A stretch of DNA of 64,000 bases, taken from assembly GCA_025201765.1 (NCBI GenBank), contig MU623397.1:1-64000 (forward strand), read 5' to 3'. Made by a program: the position numbers and the translations under genes. The notes under the pieces are model-generated. The model did not search any database. It was not told where the DNA came from and worked only from the letters and a program-made list of their open reading frames with translations. Origin of the DNA: Daldinia sp. FL1419. Its lineage: Eukaryota > Ascomycota > Sordariomycetes > Xylariales > Hypoxylaceae. Below, one piece after another: positions 23,284 to 34,659 of the stretch. Every line of letters starts with the position of its first letter. The first letter of the stretch is position 1.

Positions 23284-26200
23284 ATGGCGCAACAACAGCA
23301 ACTGGCCCTGGAGGCCCTCGATAACATCACCAGAGAACTAAAATCAAGGTGCGACTCTTTGCTCTGCTAAACCCCGCTGCAGCAACCAGTTAACTAATTA
23401 ACGCGATTTTGCATAGGGCTGGAGATGAAGTACGGAAGCGGGCGGCTGCTCAGCTAAGAGATTTAGTCGCTGTTTGTTTTAGAGGTCTGTATCGTGCCCC
23501 CTCTCCTCGGCGTCGCCTAAGAATGCATCGTGATAGCCTTCACCTACGAGTTTCCATGAATATAAACTGACGGTGATTCAAACGTAGACTTTCAACCAGA
23601 ACAATTCCATGTATTTTATAATTCCGTTAATAATAAGATCACGACTTTGATGCTCCATGGCAATGATTCCTCCGAACGATTAGGCGGTGTCTACGCCCTT
23701 GACGCGCTGGTCGACTTTGAAGGCGTCGATGTCACTGCTAAATATACCCGATTCACCGCGAATCTCAAAACTATCCTAAGAGGTAAAGATATCGTGCCTA
23801 TGCAACCCGCAGCGATTGCCCTCGGAAAGCTATGCCGACCTGGTGGATCGTTGATATCCGAGTTGGTCGAATCTGAGGTCAAGACGGCTCTCGAATGGCT
23901 TCAGTCGGACAGGGTGGAGGAAAAGAGATATAGCGCTGTTCTAGTCCTCCGCGAACTGGCCCGGAATGCGCCCACCTTGATGTACACTTACGTCGGCCTC
24001 ATCTTCGATTTAATATGGGTTGGCCTTCGAGATCAACGCCAACTAATTCGCGCGACATCTGCGGAGACGGTTAGCGCCTGTTTCCGCATTATTCGAGAGC
24101 GAGACCAAGAGATGAAGCAGGCCTGGATGACTAAGATGTACAACGAAACCATTACTGGCCTAAAGACAAACACGGTTGAATACGTTCATGCTTCGCTCTT
24201 AGTTCTTAAGGAGCTCCTCGAGCAGGGAGGCATGTATATGCAGGAGCATTATCAGGAGGCGTGTGAAATCGTCTTTCGTAACAAAGACCATCGCGACGTA
24301 ACCATTCGCAAGACGGTGGTCCTGCTTATCCCTGACCTGGCCAACTATTCCCCGGCTGATTTCGCTCACACTTATCTTCACAAGTTCATGCTTTACCTAT
24401 CCGGCATGCTCAAGAAGGATAAAGAGCGAAACGATGCTTTCTTAGCTATTGGAAATATCGCCAATTCGGTCAAGAGCGCCATCGCTCCATATCTTGATAG
24501 CGTTCTCATCTATGTCCGAGATGGCCTCAGCATTCAATCCCGGAAACGAGGCTCCGTCGACCCCGTTTTCGATTGTATCAGTAGACTCGCTGTTGCTGTC
24601 GGCCAGACTCTTAGCAAATACATGGAAGCGCTTCTGGATCCTATATTTGCGTGTGAGCTCACTCCGAAACTTACACAGGCCTTGGTTGATATGGCCTTTT
24701 ATATACCACCTGTGAAAGCCACCATCCAGGAGAGGCTCCTCGATATGCTTAGCAAAGTCCTGTGTGGAGAGCCTTTCAAACCCCTCGGAGCTCCTACGCC
24801 GAATACGCTATCGTCCGTTCCCATCATACCCAAAGACGCAAAGGACCCGCAAGCCTACGAGCACCGGAAGGCTGAGGTGAAGCTGGCCTTGAATACGTTA
24901 GGGAGTTTTGATTTCTCAGGTAACGCTTTTATCCACCCTACCACCCTAAACCCCTCGCGAGCACTAGAACTCGATAAGCTATTGGCTCGGAACCCCTTTC
25001 CTTCGCCCCCTACTGCAAGCAAATTTTGGTCTTAGGAACGCCAGAGGCTAACGGTATATGGAGGCCATATTCTAAACGAATTCGTCCGCGATGTTGCTAT
25101 CAAATATGTCGAAGACGACGATCCCGAGATCCGTGAAGCAGCAGCTCTCACCTGCTGTCAGCTTTACGTTCGAGATCCAATCGTCAATCAGACAAGCTAC
25201 CACGCGCTACAGGTCGTCGGAGACGTCATCGAGAAGTTACTAACCGTAGGTGTATCTGATCCGGAACCGAATATACGGCGAACCGTGCTTGCGGCTCTCG
25301 ACGAGCGGTTCGACCCCCATTTGGCCAAAGCCGAAAATATCCGGACGTTATTCTTTGCACTTAATGATGAAGTGTTCGAAATTAGAGAAGTAGCAATTTC
25401 GATAATAGGACGACTAGCACGATATAATCCTGCTTATGTGATCCCCTCCCTGCGGAAGACACTGATACAGATGCTTACTGAGCTCGAGTTCTCGGATGCC
25501 CCACGCAACAAAGAAGAGAGCGCAAAGCTCCTCAGCCACTTGGTACAGAACGCCCAGGGATTGATTAAGCCGTACGTTGAGCCCATGATTTCGGTACTTC
25601 TTCCGAAAGCCAACGACTCGAATCACGCCGTCGCAGCTACCATTCTCAAGGCAATCGGCGAACTCGCAACAGTCGGTGGGGAAGATATGCTTCCTTACAA
25701 AGACAAACTTATGCCGATTATCATCGCCGCGTTAAAAGACCATGCTTCTAATGTCAAGCGAGAAGCTGCCCTGCACACCCTTGGCCAGCTTGCCAGTAAC
25801 TCCGGTTATGTTATCGACCCTTACCTCGAATACCCCGAACTTCTCGACCTACTTCAGCACATCATTCGCGCCGAGCCCCAACGTGGACCTCTACGACAAG
25901 AGACGATCAAGCTGATGGGAATTTTAGGCGCACTAGATCCTTACAGACATCAGGTACAAAACCCCCAAGATGACCATACCTGGCGGCGTGTCCACGGACT
26001 GAAGAAATACGCGGGTGAGACTGGAAGTCCTCTCACTCCGGAACAAGACCCCCTTGCTGAAGTGAAGCACCAGGGGATGTCCGTCCAGCCCCTAAACAGA
26101 ACCCCAAAGAATTCCTGGGGAAAGTCGTATTCGTATAGACAGAAAGCTAACCAAAACGACGAGCAGCAAGTACAAGAACGCGCTCCTGACGCCAAACGGC

Positions 26201-29200
26201 GCGTCGAGACCAATAGGATGACCGATATTTCGCTCATGATGACAGGTTTAACACCTTCTAACAAGGAGTATTATCCTACCGTTGTAATCAACGCCCTATT
26301 AAACATTTTGAAGGATAGTTCGCTCGCCCCGCATCATGCCGCGGTTATCGAAGCTATTATGAATATTTTCCGCACACTGGGGTTAGAATGTGTCCAATTC
26401 CTAGATCGTATCATCCCGGCATTCTTGGAAGTCATTAGAGACTGCCCGCAGAGTCGCCTCGAATCATATTTCAACCAACTGGCCACGCTAGTCAGTATCG
26501 TACGCCAACACATTAGGAATTACCTGCCACAGATTATTGACACGCTCCACAACTACTGGGATACGTCTCCCTCGCTCCAGGCCACAATACTGTCGCTTGT
26601 TGAGGCTATTTCGAGATCTCTAGAAGGGGAGTTCAAGATCTATTTGGCAGGCTTACTCCCCGCGATGCTTGGCGTCCTAGAGAAGGATGCGACTACTAAG
26701 CGAATTCCTTCCGAGAAAGTCCTACACGCCTTTCTAGTATTCGGCTCCAGTAGCGAAGAGTATATGCATCTGATCATCCCCGTAGTCGTCCGGACGTTTG
26801 AGAAGCAAGGCCAGCCGACATTCTTGAGAAAGTCGGCCATCGAGACTATTGGCAAGATCTCCCGGCAGGTCAATTTAAACGATTACGCTGCTAAGATTAT
26901 TCACCCACTCACCAGAATCCTCGCCAGCGGAGAATCCTCACTGCGAGTAGCAGCGCTGGATACTCTTTGCGCGCTAATCCAACAGCTCGGGCGGGATTAT
27001 CTACACTTCATGGGCACCGTCAACAAAGTCTTGCAGGCTAGTCAGATCCAACACCAAAACTATGAACTTCTAGTTAGTAAGCTACAGAAAGGAGAAGCTC
27101 TACCACAAGACCTGAGTTCGGAGACGCGATTCATTGATCAGTTAGACGAGCCGTCTTTCGCCGACCTGGGCAACAAGAAACTCGAGATGAATGCAATTCA
27201 CTTGAAGGCCGCCTGGGACACGAAGGGCAAGTCAACTAAGGAAGACTGGCAAGAATGGCTTCGACGTTTCAGTACTACTCTCCTGACCGAGTCTCCGAAC
27301 CACGCCCTGCGTGCGTGTGCTATTTTGGGTAGCGTTCATTTGCCTCTTGCGCGCGAACTGTTCAACTCAGCTTTCGTCTCATGTTGGAGCGAGCTCTACG
27401 AGCAATTTCAAGACGAGCTCATTCAGAACATTGAGAATGCCATACGATCACAGAACGTGCCCCCGGACCTGCTCGGACTTCTGCTCAACTTGGCCGAGTT
27501 TATGGAGCATGACGACAAGGCCTTACCTATCGATATTAGGGTCCTTGGTAGGGAGGCTGGTCGTTGTCATGCATACGCGAAAGCCCTTCATTACAAGGAA
27601 TTAGAGTTCTTACAGGACCAGAGCGGACCAGCCGTTGAAGCCTTGATCGTCATAAACAACCAACTCCAGCAGTACGACGCCGCGATCGGTATTCTCCGCA
27701 AGGCGCAGCTTTACAAAGATGGTATCCAGCTAAGGGAGACCTGGTTTGAGAAGTTGGAACGATGGGAGGAAGCGTTGCAATTTTATAACAAGAGGGAAGC
27801 AGAGATGCCAGAAGACCAGGCGGTTCCTCTCGAAATCGTCATGGGCAAGATGCGTTGCTTACACGCCCTTGGAGAGTGGGATGCGCTGGCAAGCTTAACG
27901 AGCAATACGTGGGCAAACTCGGCGCCTGAGATCCAGAGGCGCATCGCACCACTTGCGACCGCAGCCGCTTGGGGTCTAGGTAAATGGGACTCGATGGACA
28001 ACTATCTGCAGTCCATGAAGCGGAACTCACCCGACCGTTCATTCTTCGGTGCGATATTAGCATTGCATCGTAACCAATTCCGAGAAGCCGCCGCTTGTAT
28101 CCAACAAACACGAGAAGGCCTTGATACCGAACTGAGCGCTCTTGTGAGCGAATCCTACAACCGTGCATATCAGGTCATCGTCCGAGTACAAATGCTCGCA
28201 GAGCTCGAGGAGATCATCGTTTACAAACAGGCCGACGACAGAAAAAAGGCTACAATGCGACGCACGTGGGAGAGCCGTATAAAGGGGTGCCAAAGGAATG
28301 TCGAAGTGTGGCAACGCATGCTGAGACTCCGCGGTTTGGTTATTAGCCCCGCGGAGAATATGCACATGTGGATTAAGTTCGCAAACCTATGTCGAAAGTC
28401 CGGAAGGATGGGACTGGCGGAGAAGTCTCTAAAACAACTCATCGGCACGGACCATCCCCTTGAGGCAATAATACCCTACTGGAGTCAGAACGGCCCGCCT
28501 CAGCAGGGCAATAACGCTAGGATCCCCCCGCAAGTGGTCTATGCCGTTCTGAAGTTCTACTGGGAGTATGGCCAACAAGCGAAGCTGCGTCAGACAGGCC
28601 ACCCCGAGAAAACGCTTTTCTGCCTCAGGAGGTTTACGGCTGACTCTGCTCAAAGCTTAGAGATGGCCAGAGCTTCAATGCAAGCTACACCCAATGGAGT
28701 AGACCCGACGAATGACTACGGCTATCATAACGGAATGGACTTGGGTTTGCCTAGCTCTAGGACGCAGAAGATAATCCAAGACCAGACGGTGCTTCTTGCA
28801 AAATGCTTCCTGAAGCAGGGAGAGTGGCAAGTCGCCTTAAACAAGCACGACTGGCAGAGCCACAACGTTCAGGATATCTTGACTTCCTACTCCAAAGCCA
28901 CACATTACAATCCCAAATGGTACAAGGCCTGGCACGCGTGGGCTTTAGCCAACTTTGAAATTGTCCAGGCCCTCACGCCTCCTGCCGATAGGAACGTCCC
29001 GAGGCCAGATTCAAATATCATCATCAATCACGTCGTCCCCGCCGTCCAGGGTTTCTTCAAGTCCATCGCGTTATCATCTGGAAGTGCCCTTCAAGATACC
29101 CTGCGGTTGCTCACTTTATGGTTTGCACATGGTGGCAGCAGCGAAGTTAACGCAGCCGTTACTCAAGGCTTCGGAACCGTCAGTGTTGACACATGGTTAG

Positions 29201-31179
29201 AAGTGATTCCGCAGCTCATCGCTCGGATCAATCAGCCCAACACGCGAGTGCGCCAATCCATTCACAATCTACTCGCTGATGTCGGACGTAATCACCCTCA
29301 GGCCCTAGTATATCCTCTAACCGTAGCGATGAAATCGGCCCAGAGCTCTAGAAGGTCAAAGTCAGCGGCGCTCATTATGGATAGTATGCGTGCGCACAGT
29401 GCTAAGCTCGTGGAACAGGCCGACACAGTCAGCCACGAGCTTATCCGTGTCGCGGTGCTATGGCACGAGCTTTGGCACGAAGGACTCGAAGAAGCTTCTC
29501 GTCTGTACTTTGGCGATCACAACATCGAAGGCATGTTCGCAACTCTTGGACCACTGCATGAGCTATTAGAGCGAGGACCAGAGACCTTACGCGAGATCAG
29601 CTTCGCGCAGACGTTCGGTCGAGATCTAACCGAAGCGCGGGAATGGTGTCGTCAGTACGAATCCAGCCACGATGTGAATGACCTCAATCAAGCCTGGGAT
29701 CTGTACTACCAGGTGTTCCGTCGCATCGGAAGGCAATTGCCGCAGATGTCATCGCTGGAGCTTGCGTATTGCTCGCCGAAATTGCTGGCAGCTAAGAACC
29801 TGGATCTAGCGGTTCCGGGTCAATACCGTAGCGGTGCCCCTATCATTCGTATCCTCTCGTTCGATACAACCTTCAGCGTGATCAACTCCAAGCAGCGGCC
29901 AAGGAAGCTGAACACTAACGGGAGCGACGGCAACCAGTATTCCTTCCTACTAAAGGGACACGAGGATATTCGACAGGACGAACGTGTTATGCAGCTGTTT
30001 GGCTTGTGTAATACTCTCCTCGCTAACGACTCCGAGTGCTACAAGCGTCATCTTAGCATTCAGCAATATCCTGCGATACCTCTCAGCCAGAATTCCGGTC
30101 TTCTCGGTTGGGTGCCAAACAGTGACACACTGCATGTACTAATTCGCGAATACCGTGAAAGCCGAAAGATTCTTCTTAACATAGAACACCGTATCATGTT
30201 ACAGATGGCACCAGATTACGACAATCTTACCCTCATGCAAAAGGTTGAAGTTTTTGGTTACGCGCTAGACAATACCACCGGCCAGGACTTATACCGTGTG
30301 TTGTGGCTGAAGAGCAAGAGCTCCGAGGCCTGGCTAGAGAGGCGTACGAACTACACGCGCAGTCTGGGTGTCATGAGCATGGTCGGCTACATCCTAGGAC
30401 TCGGTGACAGGCACCCGAGCAATTTGATGCTCGATCGCATTACCGGAAAGATTATCCATATCGACTTCGGCGACTGTTTCGAGGTTGCCATGAAGCGAGA
30501 TAAATATCCTGAGCGAGTCCCGTTCCGTCTTACTAGAATGCTCACATACGCGATGGAAGTCAGCAACATTGAGGGTAGTTTCCGGATTACGTGTGAACAC
30601 GTCATGCGCGTTCTTCGAGAGAATAAAGAGAGTGTTATGGCCGTTTTGGAAGCCGTAAGTGATCCTCATTACTATTAGGGGTTGTGTTCTCTTGCTAACT
30701 TTTGATCTCGGTAGTTTATCCATGATCCGCTACTAACCTGGCGTCTTACCAACGCCGCCTCTCCTGTTGGGCCTAACTTCCGTTCCGAACGTGAAAACTC
30801 CTTGGGTGCTGGTGCTCAACGAGCCCGTAGACCAAGTATTCTAGAATCCGATCATCCGCCCTCTGAATTTCTCGCCGCGCAACAAGCTGCCGGCGGTGTT
30901 GACGGCCATCCTGGTGGCCCGCCTGGCTCTCGTGCTAGGGCACGCACAAACTCAAGTCTGGTTAACGGTACAGGCCAGATGCTCGACGGAGAGATGGCCG
31001 AGATACAAAACGCTCGCGCGGTTGAAGTGCTAGATCGCGTAAATCAGAAGCTGACTGGTCGCGACTTCAAGCCGACCGACGAGTTGGATATCTTAACGCA
31101 GGTCAACAAGCTAATCATGGAAGCGACCAAACTCGAGAACCTCTGCCAGCATTATATCGGCTGGTGCTCATTCTGGTAA
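23284..31179 (+). CDS. tor1: Serine/threonine kinase TOR (target of rapamycin, PIKK family)
   Basis: Five exons, 23284-23348, 23417-23484, 23588-24919, 25064-30654 and 30715-31179, give about 2506 residues. HEAT repeats fill roughly the first 1200 residues and the FAT domain follows. The FRB segment (ELWHEGLEEASRLYFG, about residue 1950 on) retains the serine and aromatic residues of the rapamycin-FKBP12 site. The kinase domain has GDRHPSN at about 2268 and HIDFGDCFE about 20 residues later. The FATC tail ends QHYIGWCSFW. The 144-nt intron 24920-25063 holds an in-frame TAG; removing it rebuilds the conserved SFDFSGHILNEFVRD. The kinase governs growth and nutrient response as the core of TORC1/TORC2. 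It is intact and single-copy in this window. Confidence 0.97.
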
Positions 31180-32399
31180 ACGCACTACGCAGACTTACGT
31201 TGGCGATACCCGTGCCCGAAGGGAGTTTTTGTACACTAGTATATGGAAAGATTTGGTGCGGAGTTCGTACGGGATGACACTTATGGGCGGCAATGCAAGG
31301 TAGAGAGCAATTTTCCAGGGCACGTACATGCCCAATTGATATTAACGGCCTTACAATAATGATATAAGATTTACGTATCTCATAGCCTCGGGCTTGCACT
31401 CACGCCTAACCTAGCTACTTCATAACAGATCAAAGTGAGCCTCGGTTACGCGACTCTTTACTTGATCCCTTTGGCGACGGATCTATAGTATGATAGATTA
31501 ATCACGAGTTTATAGATTACCTACTCTATTTTAATGGAAGATCGATGGGTTTAGATCCGAGTGGTTACAGAAACCCGAAGTATGGATCTCGATCACATTA
31601 TTAAAAAGGCGCCATAGGAAAAGGGGTTGTTGTTCTTGATATTCGAACACCCAATGCACAGACGATATGAACACAAGACATATTTAATTATAGAAACCCA
31701 ATCTTTCTTCCTCGTTTAATGTTTCTATTTAAACCCCTTTCTTACGATGCGTCAGAATTTAGAATACGTGCCATCTCGTCCTTATAGACCTTGGTATAAT
31801 ACGAGTCAACAGGTAACAAGACATCTCTCCTTCGCCACCACGCAACTACCAAAAGGCACGAATGCGTCCTGCAAAGTCAGCATATCACGATACACCACAA
31901 CTATAATATTGTAATATAAATGAAGCGTGGGGTAAGTGGCGGGCGGCGATGGATGAGTCACAATTTGGAAGCAGCGTGCCGAAAAGTCTAGGACTTGCAT
32001 AGAGAATGGAGATACCATTGGGTGTTATTGTATTGAATATGCAGACTTTACTATTTGTGAAATGTGGCGAGGGAGACAGTACGTCTTGGAATCGGTGTAC
32101 GTTGTATGCGTACGTTGTATGCGTACGTTTGAGGGGGCGTATGTATGTGACCTTTGCAACTAAGCAAAAAAATAAAAGAGAGGGTTGATTGTCAACCAAT
32201 TGCGTTGCTTCCCAACTACTTACGGGGACCTGAACCTCGGGTGTCAGCGTTATAAGATACCCAACACAGGTACCTATGTAATTGTTTATATGTTTTGTTT
32301 GTTGATTTATTAATGAAGTGCTAAAACCGCCAAATTACCTACATATTTACCTTATATCTAACTACCTAGGTACTTAGGTTAAGTACTTATGTAAGTATG
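31180..32399. other. Intergenic downstream of TOR, no gene seen
   Basis: Normal-composition sequence with only short frames on both strands. A 13-bp unit (GTACGTTGTATGC) is repeated twice plus a partial copy at 32097-32129. CTACCTAGGTACTTAGGTTAAGTACTT-type palindromic words occur around 32360-32390, just before composition turns AT-rich. Confidence 0.5.
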
Positions 32400-32771
32400 G
32401 GTTTTATTGAAGAGGTATTGTTATTTAATAAAGATATATATATGTTGGAGTTATGGTATTAGGTACATATTGATAGGATTAAAAAGTTCCAAAGGTTTTA
32501 AAGTAGAATTTCAATATTGTATGTATTATATTTTAAATCCTATTGAAACCCACTTTCTAGAAGTACTTGTTGACAAGTACACTAACTATCAGAATACCGT
32601 CAGAATAGATGCCCTAACACAGAAATTTATATAATAACAGTATTTATTACAATAATTTGGCTTATTAAAATATAAAAAAAGCATTATAATATTAAAAATA
32701 ATTTCTATTTTATTTAAATAACTTCTATTAAATATTAATAAATAATTTAAATGAATTAGGTAAATAAGTAA
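32400..32771. repeat. AT-rich relic adjoining the transposon
   Basis: AT-rich sequence, strongest at 32640-32765, ending exactly at the left inverted repeat of the 32772-33581 element. A 75-codon plus-strand frame (32407-32634) and a 91-codon minus-strand frame show no family motif. Composition right of the transposon is normal, so the element seems to sit at the edge of this block. Confidence 0.5.
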
Positions 32772-33581
32772 GAGCAACACTAGTCGGGCAGTAGGGGGCG
32801 TGATATTCGGGCAGTAGCCACATAATTTATGAGGCGCACCACAGGTACGTACCTTTATATACAATTTTAATAGTAGTCTTTTGTACCAAAAGTGAACCTT
32901 CTTAATTTAATACGCAGCAGGAGTATGTAATAAGAGCTATTCCGAAGGACCTTGATAAACCTTTATAAGGTTTACACATATTCGTTTGAATACCTATATA
33001 TAGGCCCCTAAGAGCTGCTTTCCTGCCTGATCAGCACAAGTCATAGATAGTTCTTTAGAGATCGTTTCCATATAGCTTCATACAGATAATATACACTCTT
33101 TGGGCCTATATCTTTTTCGTACGCGTTACTATTGCAGAACAATCACATATAGTAGATCATCTATCTGATCGTCTCGATACTTCCGTCAGGATATAGTTAC
33201 CTTGCATCCTCGAGCTCGTACAGCTTCTGGTTGCTATGGGTTAATTAAAGTGTAAGGCATATCCTGCAGGAGCTATCAAAGCTCCTATTCAATATAGCAG
33301 TTCATCTATCTGATCGTTTCAATACTTCTATCAAGATATAATCACTTTGCATCTTCGAGCTCATATAGCCTCTGGTTGCTATAGGTTAGTTAAAGTGTAA
33401 GGCATATCCTACAAGAACTATCGGAACTCCTATTCATCTTCTTCAAAGAATTAAAATCCCAAGGAGGTACAAAAAAATACCAGGAAGTATGTACTGAAAA
33501 GTACGTACCCCTTGGGGACCCCACTTCTTTTGTGGTTACTGCCCGAATATCACGCCCCCTACTGCCCGACTAGTGTTGCTC
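32772..33581. mobile_element. hAT-like non-autonomous DNA transposon (MITE)
   Basis: The left end 32772-32822 and right end 33531-33581 are 51-bp inverted repeats with a single mismatch. They are flanked by an 8-bp direct repeat ATAAGTAA at 32764-32771 and 33582-33589, a target-site duplication of the size made by hAT transposases. The inverted repeat starts GAGCAACACTAG and carries TCGGGCAGTA twice, 23 bp apart, plausible transposase-binding sites. The 810-bp element has no transposase frame, so it would depend on an enzyme elsewhere. Its interior contains a 145-bp tandem duplication. Superfamily assignment rests on the 8-bp duplication and is inference; the ends do not match a named family I know. 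Confidence 0.9.
33157..33440. repeat. 145-bp tandem duplication inside the hAT-like element, RIP-diverged
   Basis: Copy 1 starts at 33157 (TCATCTATCTGATCGT) and copy 2 at 33302, a period of 145 bases, with similarity ending around 33437. The ~20 differences I can see are all transitions, and most go from C or G in copy 1 to T or A in copy 2, as expected from RIP acting mainly on one copy. Confidence 0.9.
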
Positions 33582-34659
33582 ATAAGTAAAGGAGTTTCAT
33601 GTTAAATCCATGAGGTATCTATTTTGACGCGACTCCGCCGAGGTGATTGGACCCCCCGCCCCCCAATCCATTTATTATGGTTGCTTTATAATGCACATGT
33701 AGCATGTAGCTACACATCCAATACTTAGGTACGCATATTGTATTTATACCTAGGTAAATAAGATATATGTATTTTTGGGGGGGGGAAGGTAGGTATCAAG
33801 GTACTTAGGAACCAAAACATTCTTTTCTTTTCTTTTTTTTTTTCCCTTCTTTTTTTTCTTCCAGCCTCTTTCTATTTGACCGGTTGAGAGTTCGTTAAGC
33901 ACCTATCAAGAACGCGGTTAAAGCCCATCAAAAAGAGGAATTGTCGCCACTATATCTACCCAGAGGTAGGGTAGTCGATCCTATCAAAATTTTGCCCCAA
34001 ATTATCGATTTGTAACGTCGGACTTCGATTGCCAATTTCAACCCATCGCAATTCATGTCAACTCACATTTATTCAGTAGAAACGTCAAAAAGGACTTGTC
34101 TCCTTTAGCCAACGCGGATACCTCTTGCTAGTGATCCCATTGCTACTGATTCTTACTATTTAAAGAAAAGAAAAAATTACGAGGTCTACCCTCTTCCGCT
34201 CGATCGTCCTGTCAGAACCACGGTGGTGTATCTCTACCCACGATGCGAATTGCTGTATAACCCCGATCTTAAATAGCGGCTCGCAAACAGATGCCAAACA
34301 AGTATTTGTCTCCTCCCCCTACTATATTCATACTTTATACGATATCGTAACCAAGCAAACTTGATATATACTCCTTTCTTTCTCTGCAAATTCATTTCTT
34401 GTCGTCTCTTCTAATGCGGTACTGACTAGGTTAGGGTACTCTAGGTAGATTCATGGCGTCTTGTTTGATATCCCTTCAAAATCCATAAAAGTCACGCCTC
34501 ATTACATATTTGCCTTTGGTCTCTACCAGTCATGCTTTCTCGCGCATCTCATATTATCTCGTCTTGTATATTTTACATGATTTATAAGCACTGAGCGTCT
34601 ATCACCTGCATGATAAGTGATCATTTACCATCACAGTTCATCATATCATCCTTTACAAA
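33582..34659. other. Intergenic, upstream of the 1035-residue unknown gene
   Basis: Starts with the right copy of the 8-bp target duplication. Includes a G run at 33777-33785, a long pyrimidine tract at about 33822-33865, and AACTACC/CCTAGGTA-like words near 33725-33760. It presumably holds the promoter of the next gene. No coding segment seen. Confidence 0.5.

Noticed and set aside
25021..25063. In-frame TAG at 25033-25035 as evidence that the TOR gene is broken
   Set aside because: The stop lies inside a 144-nt intron with donor, branch site and acceptor; splicing restores a conserved HEAT-region sequence in phase.
32407..32864. Short frames in the AT-rich block as a transposase remnant
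   Set aside because: No DDE/D, hAT-dimerisation or reverse-transcriptase motif is visible; composition alone does not support a coding relic.
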